Origin: DATCZB01 sp035513215
Lineage (GTDB): Bacteria > Pseudomonadota > Gammaproteobacteria > Steroidobacterales > Rariloculaceae
Assembly: GCA_035513215.1 (NCBI GenBank)
Contig: DATKCK010000065.1
Location: forward strand, 1 to 62,618
Direction: 5' to 3'
Length of the DNA stretch: 62,618 nucleotides
Shown: one piece after another, positions 9,532 through 17,479 of the stretch
Layout of the letters: each line of letters opens with the position of its first letter
How positions within the stretch are numbered: the first letter of the stretch is position 1
Program-made: the position numbers and the translations under genes
The notes under the pieces: generated by a model
What the model saw: the letters and a program-made list of their open reading frames with translations, nothing else
What the model was told of the DNA's origin: nothing
The model's database searches: none

Positions 9532-10627
9532 ATGGAAACGAACCAGATCGATCATCTCATCGGCGACCTCGCCGAGCGCGTCACGGCGCTAAGGGGGTAT
9601 CTTTGACTACGACGTCAAGCTCGAAAGGATCGAGGAGCTCGAGCGCGAGCTCGAGGATCCGACGGTCTGGTCGGAGCCCGAGCGGGCACAGAGCCTCGGC
9701 AGGGAGAGAGCATCGCTAAGAGACGTCGTAGACGCGATTGCGAAGCTCGATCGTACGCTGACCGACGCGCGTGAGCTGTTCGATCTCGCGCGAGACGAGG
9801 GCGACGAGCGAACGCTCGGCGATATCGCCCGCGATCTCGTGTCGGTGGAGGCGTCGGTCGAAAAGCTCGAGTTCCGGCGCATGTTTCCGGGCGAGCTGGA
9901 TCCGAACAGCGCCTTCGTCGACATCCAGGCGGGCTCCGGCGGAACCGAGGCTCAGGATTGGGCCGAGATGCTGCTGCGCATGTACCTCAGGTGGGCGGAA
10001 AGGCACGAGTTCGATGTCGAGGTGCTCGAGGTCTCGCCGGGCGAGGTCGCGGGCATCAAGAGCGCTGCGTTTTATCTCAAAGGCGATTTCGCGTACGGCT
10101 GGCTCAGAACGGAGACCGGCGTGCACAGGCTGGTCAGAAAATCGCCGTTCGATTCCGGCAATCGCAGGCACACGTCGTTCGCGGCGGTTTTCGTCTCGCC
10201 CGAGGTCGAGGACGACATCGACATCGAGATCAACACGGCGGACCTTCGGATCGACGTTTATCGCGCGAGCGGCGCCGGCGGTCAGCACGTCAACAAGACC
10301 GAGTCGGCTGTGCGTATCACGCATCTGCCCACGGGCATCGTCGTGCAGTGCCAGAACGATCGCTCGCAGCACAAGAACAAGGCACAGGCGATGTCTCAGC
10401 TTCGCGCCAAGCTGTACGAGCTCGAGCAGCAGAAGCGGCGCGAGAAGGCCGATGCGCTCGAGGACAGCAAGGCCGACATCGGCTGGGGCAGCCAGATCCG
10501 GTCCTATGTGCTCGATCAGTCGCGGATCAAGGACTTGAGGACGGGGATCGAGACGAGTCGGCCGCAAGAGGTGCTCGACGGCGATATCGACGAGTTCCTC
10601 GAGGAAAGCCTGAAGCAGGGGCTTTAG
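9532..10627 (+). CDS. prfB: Peptide chain release factor 2, programmed +1 frameshift
   Basis: RF2 terminates translation at UGA and UAA. Translation starts at ATG 9532 and reaches an in-frame TGA at 9604-9606 after 24 codons. A +1 shift there continues the frame at 9605 (coding segments 9532-9603 and 9605-10627) to give 364 residues, the normal RF2 length. The anticodon-like tripeptide SPF (in VRKSPFDSGNRRHTSF) and the catalytic GGQ (SGAGGQHVNKTES) are intact. RF2 thus senses its own UGA for autoregulation. lysS follows after 3 bases, the conserved order. Confidence 0.97.
9592..9607 (+). promoter_or_regulatory. prfB programmed frameshift site
   Basis: The segment AGGGGGTATCTTTGAC is the canonical RF2 recoding site. 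AGGGGG acts as an internal Shine-Dalgarno close to the P site, CTT is the slippery codon, TGA is the poorly terminating stop and C follows it. Slow RF2-dependent termination promotes a +1 slip onto TTT/GAC. It is a real regulatory site, not a sequencing error. Confidence 0.95.
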
Positions 10628-10630
10628 ACG

Positions 10631-12112
10631 GTGGCGGACGAAAGCGGCGAGAACAAGCTCATTGCCGAAAGGCGCCGCAAGCTCGACGGGCTGCGCGAAA
10701 GGGGCAATGCGTTTCCGAACGATTTCGTGCGCGACGATCTCGCGGGCGCGCTGCACGCCGCATATGCCGCGCATAGCGGCGAGAAGCTCGACGAGGAAGC
10801 CGTTCGAGTCTCGGTCGCCGGCCGCATGATGGCCAAGCGCGTCATGGGCAAGTCCACCTTTGCCAAGCTTCAGGACCGGTCGGGACAGCTTCAGCTTTTC
10901 GTCCAGCGCGACGCGATCGGTGAGTCGGCTTACGATGATTTCAAGAGATGGGATGTCGGCGATATCGTCGGGGCGACCGGCACGCTGATGAAGACGAGGA
11001 CCGGCGAGCTGTCGGTTGCGGTCGAGTCCCTGCGATTGCTCGTCAAGTCGTTGCGACCGCTGCCCGAGAAATGGCACGGCATCGTCGATCACGAGCTCAA
11101 GCTCAGGCAGCGCTATCTCGATCTCATCATGAGCGAGAAGACGCGGGAGGTGTTCGCAAGGCGCAGCGAGCTGATCTGCTTCGTCCGCCGCTATCTCGAC
11201 TCGCTCGACTTCGTCGAGGTCGAAACGCCGATGATGCATCCGATACCGGGCGGCGCCACGGCGCGGCCGTTCGAGACCTACCATCACGCGCTCGACAAGA
11301 CGCTCTATCTCAGGGTTGCGCCCGAGCTCTATCTCAAGCGTCTCGTGATCGGCGGCATCGAGCGCGTCTACGAGCTCAATCGGGCGTTTCGCAACGAGGG
11401 GCTTTCGACGCGGCACAATCCCGAGTTCACGATCGTCGAGATCTACCAGGCGTATGCGCGTCATGAGGATCTCATGGACTTGAGCGAGAACCTGCTGCGC
11501 GAGGCGGCGAGGACGATCGCTGGATCGACGTCGATCGAGTACCAGGGCGAGGCCATCGATCTCGGCACCCGTTTCCGCCGCGTTGAATTCGAGGACAGCC
11601 TGCTCGACGCCTATCCCGCGCTCGACGCCGAATCGCTGCGCGACGCGTCGGCGCTGGCGGAGGTCTGCAAAGTGAGCGGCATCGAGCTGCCCGATCATGC
11701 CGGGCCCGGCACGATGCAGTTCGAGCTGTTCGAGAAGGGCGTCGAGAGCACGCTGCGCGCGCCGACCTTCGTGACGCGTTACCCGGCCGAGGTATCACCG
11801 CTCGCGCGGCGTTCGGACGACGATGCGTATCTGACGGATCGTTTCGAGCTCTTCGTTTGCGGGCGCGAGATGGCGAACGGGTTCAGCGAGCTCAACGATC
11901 CGGAGGATCAGGCCGAGCGGTTTCGGGCGCAGGTCGACGCGGCCGAGGGCGGCGACAAGGAAGCGATGCGGTTCGACGAGGATTACCTTGTCGCGCTCGA
12001 GCACGGTTTGCCGCCGACCGCTGGTCTCGGCATCGGGATCGACCGACTCGCGATGTTGCTGACCGATTCCGCGTCGATCCGCGACGTTCTTCTCTTTCCG
12101 CAGTTGAAATGA
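10631..12112 (+). CDS. lysS: Lysyl-tRNA synthetase, class II
   Basis: LysRS charges tRNA-Lys. The 493-residue protein has the N-terminal OB-fold anticodon-binding domain (VSVAGRMMAKRVMGKSTFAKLQDRSG...) and a class II catalytic core: motif 1 around VETPMMHPIPGGATARPF, motif 2 FRNEGLSTRHNPEFTIVE, and motif 3 GLGIGIDRLAMLLTDS. GTG start at 10631, three bases after the prfB stop, so the two genes are surely cotranscribed. Confidence 0.97.
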   Translation: MADESGENKLIAERRRKLDGLRERGNAFPNDFVRDDLAGALHAAYAAHSGEKLDEEAVRVSVAGRMMAKRVMGKSTFAKLQDRSGQLQLFVQRDAIGESAYDDFKRWDVGDIVGATGTLMKTRTGELSVAVESLRLLVKSLRPLPEKWHGIVDHELKLRQRYLDLIMSEKTREVFARRSELICFVRRYLDSLDFVEVETPMMHPIPGGATARPFETYHHALDKTLYLRVAPELYLKRLVIGGIERVYELNRAFRNEGLSTRHNPEFTIVEIYQAYARHEDLMDLSENLLREAARTIAGSTSIEYQGEAIDLGTRFRRVEFEDSLLDAYPALDAESLRDASALAEVCKVSGIELPDHAGPGTMQFELFEKGVESTLRAPTFVTRYPAEVSPLARRSDDDAYLTDRFELFVCGREMANGFSELNDPEDQAERFRAQVDAAEGGDKEAMRFDEDYLVALEHGLPPTAGLGIGIDRLAMLLTDSASIRDVLLFPQLK

Positions 12113-12152
12113 GTCGTGCCAACCCCGTCCGGGTGGGTGGCGATGGCACGAC
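12113..12152. other. Hairpin between convergent lysS and ygfZ
   Basis: GTCGTGCCA (12113-12121) and TGGCACGAC (12144-12152) form a perfect 9-bp stem. Inside it ACCC and GGGT can add further pairing. It begins one base after the lysS stop and ends 8 bases before the ygfZ stop, so it may stop transcription from both sides. There is no T-run on either strand, so it is not a textbook intrinsic terminator. Confidence 0.45.
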
Positions 12153-12159
12153 GCATCAA

Positions 12160-13038
12160 TCACAGTAGCGGGAGTGGTTGCAGGGTGCGGCCGTCGGATG
12201 CGAGTGCGAGCTCGGTTCCGGCGGCGTCGATGCGGGTGACGGCGAGGAGCTCGTAGCCGTCATCGGTGGCGGCGGCGCGGTTGATCTCGCCTGCGTCCTG
12301 CGACGCCTGATCGACGATGGGGGCGGCGGGTTCGGGGCGCGGGCCGGGGCCGCAGCGGAAGCGCGCGAGGCGGCGTTTGACCTCGCCGAGGTTCTGCGTG
12401 CGGGCGACGATTTCCTGGCCGGGGTAGCAGCCTTTGGTGAACGAGACGGCGTCGAGGCGTTCGAGGTTCAGCATCTGGGGGATGTAGCGCTCGCGTAGCA
12501 CGGCCGGCACGGCAGGTCGTCCGGCTTGAATCGCCGCGAGTGCCGCGGCGTCGGGGTTCGCGGTGGCGAGACCCGCAAGCTCGGGCTCGAGCGTGTCCGG
12601 ATCGGCGACGACGTCGATGCGGCCCGGGGCCATTCGGAACCACAGCGCGCCGAGCGCGGCGGCCGCGGCCCGAGGCGCGAGGCCGATGCCGCGGTCGCGC
12701 AGCCAGCGGTTCGAATCGCCGAGGAGCGAATAGACGGCACGATCGTTCACCACTTCGAGCCTGACGTCGGACCGGAGCACGAATCGCGCCATCTCTGCGG
12801 TGAGCCAGTCCGCGCTTTCGGCTTCCGTGACGAGCCACAGCGTGTCGTCTTCGGCCACGACGTCGAACAACGCGCGGACGCGACCTTTCGCTGTCAGCCA
12901 GGCCGCGAGGCGCGTCCCGTTCGCCGGGAGGTCGATCAGACTCTGCGTCGTCTGGGCGTGCAGAAACTGCCGCGCGTCCCGGCCCGCGACGCGAATCAGG
13001 CCGAGATCGTTCGCGCGGCAATAACTTGGCTCTGTCAT
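12160..13038 (-). CDS. ygfZ: Folate-binding Fe-S maintenance protein YgfZ
   Basis: YgfZ is a tetrahydrofolate-dependent GcvT-like protein that supports certain Fe-S enzymes, among them the tRNA methylthiotransferase MiaB and, in E. coli, respiratory dehydrogenases. The 292-residue protein carries the diagnostic KGCYPGQEIVARTQ motif (FTKGCYPGQE, about residues 195-215) and the N-terminal RVAGRDARQFLHAQTTQSL segment. It faces away from the succinate dehydrogenase locus, with 53 bases between its start and that of the SDHAF4-like gene. The E. coli ygfZ gene is likewise beside sdhE and ygfX, so the linkage to SDH assembly is conserved. Confidence 0.93.
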   Translation of the reverse strand: MTEPSYCRANDLGLIRVAGRDARQFLHAQTTQSLIDLPANGTRLAAWLTAKGRVRALFDVVAEDDTLWLVTEAESADWLTAEMARFVLRSDVRLEVVNDRAVYSLLGDSNRWLRDRGIGLAPRAAAAALGALWFRMAPGRIDVVADPDTLEPELAGLATANPDAAALAAIQAGRPAVPAVLRERYIPQMLNLERLDAVSFTKGCYPGQEIVARTQNLGEVKRRLARFRCGPGPRPEPAAPIVDQASQDAGEINRAAATDDGYELLAVTRIDAAGTELALASDGRTLQPLPLL

Positions 13039-13091
13039 CTCCCGGGTTTTCCGAAGGTGCGAAGGTTGGCCCTTTCTGGCACACTTTAACT

Positions 13092-13250
13092 ATGGGCGAT
13101 CAGCGTGAACAAGCGAAGCCCGACGCACAATCGCAGCCGGTCGAGAGCGAGCGGATAGGCGACGGAGCCCGCGAGATCGGCGGTCCGAAAGGGCCGGAGC
13201 CGACGCGCTACGGCGACTGGGAGAGGGCCGGTCGCTGCATCGACTTCTAG
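13092..13250 (+). CDS. DUF1674 protein, SDHAF4-type succinate dehydrogenase assembly factor
   Basis: This 52-residue protein ends in GPKGPEPTRYGDWERAGRCIDF, which matches the DUF1674 core (GGP-GPEPTRYGDWE--GR--DF). Eukaryotic SDHAF4 binds the FAD-loaded SdhA subunit and shields it before SdhB joins. Start ATG 13092 gives a compact protein with an unstructured charged N-terminus. A longer frame to 13026 overlaps ygfZ and looks spurious. It lies 87 bases upstream of sdhC and is probably a dedicated assembly factor of this operon. Confidence 0.88.
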   Translation: MGDQREQAKPDAQSQPVESERIGDGAREIGGPKGPEPTRYGDWERAGRCIDF

Positions 13251-13337
13251 ATTTGGCTTAAAACGCCCGAGATGTCGCGCGGGCCCGGTGCTCGCGAGTC
13301 GTCGCGTGCGGCGCCGACGAGATAGAATAACCGGACA

Positions 13338-13715
13338 ATGGAAGGCTCCAAGCGACCGCTCTCACCGTTTCTGAATTATCGCTGGGGCATCACCAACACA
13401 CTGTCGATCCTTCATCGGCTCACGGGCGTGTATCTCGCGCTCGGTTTCCTCGCGCTTGCCCGGTGGCTGCTCGCGCTCGCGAGCGGGCCGGAGCCCTACG
13501 CGGGCGTCGCGGCGTTCTACGGCAGTGCCTGGTTCAAGCTGCCGCTGGCAGGCTGGGTGTTCTGCTTCTTTTATCACCTCGCCAACGGTGTCAGACACCT
13601 GGCCTGGGACGCTGGCCGCGGTTTCGGTCATGCCGAGATCAGGGCTTCCGGCATTGCCGTCGTCGTGTTCGCCGTCGCCGCGACGGCCCTCTATATCGCG
13701 ATAGGAATGCTGTGA
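13338..13715 (+). CDS. sdhC: Succinate dehydrogenase cytochrome b556 subunit
   Basis: SdhC is a membrane anchor of complex II that binds heme b and ubiquinone with SdhD. The 125-residue protein shows RPLSPFLNYRWGITNTLSILHRLTGV, where the Ser and Arg near the N-terminus belong to the quinone site. Three hydrophobic segments follow, and YHLANGVRHLAWDAG carries the heme-ligand His (H-NG-RHL-WD). ATG 13338 is preceded by TAGAAT at 13323-13328, a possible -10 that would leave almost no leader. Confidence 0.95.
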   Translation: MEGSKRPLSPFLNYRWGITNTLSILHRLTGVYLALGFLALARWLLALASGPEPYAGVAAFYGSAWFKLPLAGWVFCFFYHLANGVRHLAWDAGRGFGHAEIRASGIAVVVFAVAATALYIAIGML

Positions 13716-13728
13716 ACGGGGCACCTCG

Positions 13729-14109
13729 ATGAAGTCACCGCTGAATCAGGTTCTCGGGCTCGGCTCGGCCAAGGAGGGCACCTCGCACTGGTGGCATCAG
13801 CGTCTCACGGCCGTTGCGCTGGTTCCGCTCGGGCTCTGGTTTGCAATTGCGCTGCTGGGGCTCGACTTTGGGTCCTACGACGCGCTCGTCGAGTGGATCC
13901 GCGACCCGCTGACAGCGGTGCTGCTCAGCCTCTCGGTGACCTGTCTCGCCTATCACTCCTGGCTCGGCATCCAGGTCGTGGTCGAGGATTACGTCGGCCC
14001 CAAGGGCGCGCGCATCGTCGCCCTGCTCCTGTCCTCGTTCGCGCACGCCTTTCTGCTCGCCGCCAGTCTCTTCGCCGTCCTCAAGATCGCCTTCGGTGCG
14101 GCGGCATGA
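13729..14109 (+). CDS. sdhD: Succinate dehydrogenase membrane anchor subunit
   Basis: SdhD is the second membrane anchor of complex II. The 126-residue protein has the GSAKEGTSHWWHQRLTAVALVPLGLW opening, three transmembrane segments, and the YHSWLGIQVVVEDYV motif (H--LG---ViEDY), whose Tyr/Asp lie near the quinone site. It starts 13 bases after sdhC and overlaps sdhA by ATGA. Confidence 0.95.
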   Translation: MKSPLNQVLGLGSAKEGTSHWWHQRLTAVALVPLGLWFAIALLGLDFGSYDALVEWIRDPLTAVLLSLSVTCLAYHSWLGIQVVVEDYVGPKGARIVALLLSSFAHAFLLAASLFAVLKIAFGAAA

Positions 14110-15896
14110 GCGCCGAGTACGAATTCATCGAGCATCGTCACGACGTCGTCGTCGTCGGCGCCGGCGGCGCCGGCCTGCGTGCCACGCTCGGCCTGGCCGA
14201 GCAGGGCCTTGCGACCGCCTGTATCACGAAGGTGTTTCCGACGCGCAGCCACACGGTTGCTGCGCAGGGCGGCATCAGCGCGGCACTCGGCAACATGGGT
14301 CCGGACGACTGGCGCTGGCACATGTACGACACGGTCAAGGGGTCGGACTGGCTCGGCGACCAGGATGCGATCGAGTATCTGTGCCGCGAGGCGCCGGCCT
14401 CGGTCATCGAGCTCGAGCACTACGGCGTGCCGTTCTCGCGCACCGAGGAAGGACGGATCTATCAGCGGCCTTTCGGCGGCATGACGACGCACTTCGGCGA
14501 AGGGCCGGCGGCGCAGCGGACCTGCGCGGCGGCCGATCGTACCGGGCACGCGATGCTGCATGCGCTGTATCAGCAATCGTTGAAGCAGGATGCCGAGTTC
14601 TACATCGAGTACTTCGCCATCGACCTGATCATGGTCGACGGCGTTTGCCGTGGCGTCGTCGCGCTCGATCTCTCCACCGGGCGCGTGCATCGCTTCAACG
14701 CCCGCATGGTAGTTCTCGCGACCGGCGGTTACGGGCGCGCCTATTTCTCGTGCACGTCGGCGCACACCTGCACGGGCGACGGTAACGCGATGGTGCTGCG
14801 CGCGGGGCTGCCGCTACAGGACCTCGAGTTCGTCCAGTTTCATCCGACCGGCATCTACGGCTCGGGTTGCCTGATCACCGAAGGCTCGCGCGGCGAGGGC
14901 GGATATCTGACGAACTCCGAGGGCGAGCGATTCATGGAGCGTTACGCGCCCAATGCCAAGGATCTTGCGTCGCGCGACGTCGTCAGCCGCTCGATGACGA
15001 CAGAGATCCGCGAAGGGCGCGGCGTCGGCAAGCACAAGGACCATGTCCACCTGCATTTGGAGCACCTCGGCACCGACGTCATCGAGGAGCGCCTGCCTGG
15101 CATCGCCGAGACGGCGAAGATTTTCGCCGGCGTCGATGTCAACAGAGAGCCGATTCCGGTGTTGCCCACCGTGCACTACAACATGGGCGGCATTCCGACC
15201 AACTACCACGGTGAGGTCGTGGCGGCGAACGCGTCGGGCGATCAGTACATCGTCCCGGGGCTCATGGCGGTCGGCGAGGCCGCCTGCGTATCGGTTCATG
15301 GCGCGAACCGTCTGGGTTCGAATTCGCTGATCGATCTCGTCGTGTTCGGACGGGCGGCGGCCCGCCGCTGCGGCGAGCTCATCGAGGCTGGCAGCCGCCA
15401 GCCGCCGCTGCCGCAAGGCGCCGGCGAGGAAGCCGTGGCACGGCTCGATCGCCTGCGCAACGCGAACGGATCGAGCCCCACGGCCGACATCAGGCTCAGG
15501 ATGCAGCGGACGATGCAGGCTCATGCCGCCGTTTTTCGCACGGGCGAGTCAATGCAGGAGGGCATCGATCAGCTCGAGGGGGTCTTCGCCTCGTTCGCCG
15601 ATGTCGGCGTTTCCGATCGCGGTCTCGTCTGGAACACCGATCTCGTCGAGACCTTCGAGCTCGAGAACCTGCTGCTTCAGGCCATGGGCACGATCAAGTC
15701 TGCGATCAATCGCACCGAGAGCCGCGGCGCGCAGGCGCGCGAGGATTATCCCGATCGCGACGACGAGAACTGGATGAAGCACACGCTCGTGTGGGTCGAC
15801 GACAAAGGCCAGACGCGCTTCGGCTACCGCCCCGTCGAGCTCGAAACGCTGACCGGCGAGGTGCAGACGATCGAGCCGAAGGCGCGAACGTATTGA
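14106..15896 (+). CDS. sdhA: Succinate dehydrogenase flavoprotein subunit
   Basis: SdhA oxidises succinate to fumarate with covalently bound FAD. The 596-residue protein has the dinucleotide fold DVVVVGAGGAGLRATLGLAEQ and the FAD-attachment His in PTRSHTVAAQGGISAAL. It also has catalytic-site regions LEFVQFHPTGIYGSG and GERFMERYAPNAKDLASRDVVSRS, and the C-terminal domain with YPDRDDENWMKHTLVWVD. Start ATG 14106 overlaps the sdhD stop. It is separated from sdhB by a perfect 44-bp palindrome. Confidence 0.97.
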   Translation: MSAEYEFIEHRHDVVVVGAGGAGLRATLGLAEQGLATACITKVFPTRSHTVAAQGGISAALGNMGPDDWRWHMYDTVKGSDWLGDQDAIEYLCREAPASVIELEHYGVPFSRTEEGRIYQRPFGGMTTHFGEGPAAQRTCAAADRTGHAMLHALYQQSLKQDAEFYIEYFAIDLIMVDGVCRGVVALDLSTGRVHRFNARMVVLATGGYGRAYFSCTSAHTCTGDGNAMVLRAGLPLQDLEFVQFHPTGIYGSGCLITEGSRGEGGYLTNSEGERFMERYAPNAKDLASRDVVSRSMTTEIREGRGVGKHKDHVHLHLEHLGTDVIEERLPGIAETAKIFAGVDVNREPIPVLPTVHYNMGGIPTNYHGEVVAANASGDQYIVPGLMAVGEAACVSVHGANRLGSNSLIDLVVFGRAAARRCGELIEAGSRQPPLPQGAGEEAVARLDRLRNANGSSPTADIRLRMQRTMQAHAAVFRTGESMQEGIDQLEGVFASFADVGVSDRGLVWNTDLVETFELENLLLQAMGTIKSAINRTESRGAQAREDYPDRDDENWMKHTLVWVDDKGQTRFGYRPVELETLTGEVQTIEPKARTY

Positions 15897-15920
15897 GGTG
15901 GGAGTAGAAAGGAGTAGAAA

Positions 15921-15964
15921 GGGGTCAGACCCCATTCAGGTTAACCTGAATGGGGTCTGACCCC
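15921..15964. repeat. Perfect 44-bp palindrome between sdhA and sdhB (family 1)
   Basis: The two 22-base arms 15921-15942 and 15943-15964 are exact reverse complements with no loop bases. Each arm contains a 13-base core (GGGGTCAGACCCC at 15921-15933, GGGGTCTGACCCC at 15952-15964) that is itself nearly self-complementary. It can form either one long hairpin or two small ones. It starts 25 bases after the sdhA stop and ends 15 bases before the sdhB start, just upstream of the sdhB Shine-Dalgarno GGAGGAG. A short GGAGTAGAAA duplication (15901-15920) precedes it. Confidence 0.95.
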
Positions 15965-15979
15965 GTTTGGAGGAGACAG

Positions 15980-16762
15980 ATGCCACAATTTCGATTACCG
16001 GCAAACTCGCGAGTCAAGGCCGGAAAGACTCACGGCGACGCTAAAGCCGGCGACGGCAAGCTGCGCGAGTTTCGTGTCTATCGCTACGATCCGGCGAGCG
16101 GCGAGAATCCGCGTCTCGATACCTATCACGTGGATCTCGAAGACTGCGGCCCGATGATTCTCGACGCGCTGATCAAGATCAAGAGCGAGATCGACGCGAC
16201 GCTGACCTTTCGCCGCTCCTGCCGCGAAGGCATCTGCGGTTCCTGCTCGATGAACATCGACGGCAAGAACGCGCTCGCCTGCCTCAAGCCGATCGAGGAT
16301 ATAAAAGGAGTCGTCGCGGTCTATCCGCTGCCCCACATGCCGGTCGTCAAGGACCTCGTGCCGGATCTGACTCACTTCTACGCCCAGTACGCCTCGATCG
16401 AGCCCTGGCTCAAGGCGAGGACGCCGCCGCCCGATCGGGAACGGCTGCAGTCGAAGGAAGATCAGGAAAAGATCAACGAGCCATCGGCCTGCATCCTCTG
16501 CGCCTGCTGCTCGGCGGCCTGTCCGAGCTACTGGTGGAACCCGGATCGCTATCTCGGCCCGGCCGCGCTGCTTCAGGCTTACCGCTGGATCGTCGACAGC
16601 CGCGACGAGGCGACCGGGGAGCGGCTCGACCAGCTCGAGGATCCGTTCAGGCTCTACCGTTGCCACACAATCCTGAACTGCACCGACGTCTGCCCCAAGG
16701 ACCTGAATCCGGGCCGTGCCATCGCGAAGATCAAGCAGCTCATGCTCGCGCGCCAACATTGA
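15980..16762 (+). CDS. sdhB: Succinate dehydrogenase iron-sulfur subunit
   Basis: SdhB passes electrons from SdhA to quinone through three Fe-S clusters. The 260-residue protein has the [2Fe-2S] ligands in RRSCREGICGSCSMNIDG and NALAC, and the two ferredoxin motifs CILCACCSAACPSYWW and CTDVCPKDLNPGRA. Start ATG 15980 (MPQFRLPANSR) has GGAGGAG at 15969-15975. An in-frame ATG at 15950 lies inside the palindrome and would add MGSDPVWRRQ, which is unlikely. The N-terminal ~25 residues (with THGDAKAGDGK) are somewhat longer than usual. Confidence 0.97.
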   Translation: MPQFRLPANSRVKAGKTHGDAKAGDGKLREFRVYRYDPASGENPRLDTYHVDLEDCGPMILDALIKIKSEIDATLTFRRSCREGICGSCSMNIDGKNALACLKPIEDIKGVVAVYPLPHMPVVKDLVPDLTHFYAQYASIEPWLKARTPPPDRERLQSKEDQEKINEPSACILCACCSAACPSYWWNPDRYLGPAALLQAYRWIVDSRDEATGERLDQLEDPFRLYRCHTILNCTDVCPKDLNPGRAIAKIKQLMLARQH

Positions 16763-16769
16763 CAGGGGG

Positions 16770-16827
16770 TGTCGAAATGGGGTCAGACCCCGTTTCCACG
16801 GAAACGGGGTCTGACCCCATTTCGACA
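16770..16827. repeat. 28-bp inverted repeat (family 1) at the 5' end of sdhE
   Basis: Arms 16770-16797 and 16800-16827 pair perfectly around a 2-base loop. The cores GGGGTCAGACCCC (16779-16791) and GGGGTCTGACCCC (16806-16818) are those of the sdhA-sdhB palindrome, but the flanks differ. A third, imperfect copy GGTGTCTGACCCC occupies 16857-16869 and abuts the ATG at 16870. The whole block separates the AGGGGG ribosome-binding site (16764-16769) from the ancestral-looking sdhE start. Confidence 0.93.
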
Positions 16828-17106
16828 GACCTCATTTCGACGGTGGCCGACCCAACGGTGTCTGACCCCATGTTCCGGCGGCTGCGCTGGCGGTGCAGGC
16901 GCGGGATGCGCGAGCTCGACCGGATTCTCGAGGGCTTCGTCAGCGAAGGCTACGGCGCCCTGAGCGCACCCGAAAAGGCGCGCTTCGCGGAGATTCTCGA
17001 GTTTCCGGATCCCGATCTTCATGCCTATCTTCTGGGCAAGGCCGATCCGCCGGACGCCGAGCTTGCCCGACTCATCAGGATCATTCGCCAGAGCTCGTCT
17101 CTATAA
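16777..17106 (+). CDS. sdhE: SdhE, FAD assembly factor of succinate dehydrogenase, with repeat-derived N-terminus
   Basis: SdhE (YgfY, SDHAF2 family) promotes covalent flavinylation of SdhA. The conserved core begins at ATG 16870 (MFRRLRWRCRRGMRELDRIL; RGMxE is the functional motif) and is 78 residues, the usual size. ATG 16777 is in the same frame and has AGGGGG seven bases upstream, while 16870 has no visible Shine-Dalgarno. Starting at 16777 adds 31 residues encoded by the inverted repeat (MGSDPVSTETGSDPIS...). I give the longer form because of the ribosome-binding site, but 16870 may be the start of the family-like protein. It sits directly after sdhB. Confidence 0.85.
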   Translation: MGSDPVSTETGSDPISTDLISTVADPTVSDPMFRRLRWRCRRGMRELDRILEGFVSEGYGALSAPEKARFAEILEFPDPDLHAYLLGKADPPDAELARLIRIIRQSSSL

Positions 17107-17470
17107 GCTCGAGCCCTCGCGCTGGCTGCGCGCCTGGTGGATCGGGCTGCATCTCGTTCTCAGCCTCGCCGCGCTTATGGCAAATCCGCCGCCGGCTGTC
17201 GGCGTCTCACTGCTGCCGGCGCTGGCCTGGCACTACCGGCGCTTCTACCCGATCCGGGGCGCGCTGCTGATCGTGAGTCCGGGCGGGCGCTTCGCGCTGC
17301 CCGTCGCGGGGCGATTCGATCTCGAGCTCGCGGAGTCGACGCAGATCGGGGCCTTCTGGGCCGAGCTCGTGTTCCGGGATCGCCCGAAGGCGCATTTTCT
17401 GATTCTGAAGGACCAGCTCGAGCAACCCGACTGGCGGCAGCTCAGTCTGACCCTGCGTGAACGGGCTTAA
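17063..17470 (+). CDS. YgfX/CptA-like inner-membrane protein
   Basis: This 135-residue protein follows sdhE, as ygfX follows sdhE (ygfY) in E. coli, and has the same length. The frame has KLEPSRWLRAWWIGLHLVLSLAALM followed by a second short hydrophobic stretch (two membrane segments, about residues 22-55), then a soluble C-terminal half with RFYPIRGALLIVSPGGRFALP. E. coli YgfX was reported as a toxin acting on cytoskeletal proteins and later linked to SdhE. The start is uncertain: TTG 17063 overlaps sdhE by 44 bases, while ATG 17021 would overlap by 86. Confidence 0.72.
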   Translation: MPDSSGSFARARLYKLEPSRWLRAWWIGLHLVLSLAALMANPPPAVGVSLLPALAWHYRRFYPIRGALLIVSPGGRFALPVAGRFDLELAESTQIGAFWAELVFRDRPKAHFLILKDQLEQPDWRQLSLTLRERA

Positions 17471-17479
17471 GACCCGGGT

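Noticed and set aside
9604..9606. In-frame stop in prfB as evidence for a pseudogene or sequencing error
   Set aside because: The surrounding AGGGGGTATCTTTGAC is the standard programmed frameshift site.
9716..11698. 660-codon minus-strand frame opposite prfB and lysS
   Set aside because: Covers two certain genes on the plus strand. Composition bias makes long antisense frames common here.
15950..15979. Alternative sdhB start inside the 44-bp palindrome
   Set aside because: The strong GGAGGAG lies just before ATG 15980, and the extra residues are repeat-coded.
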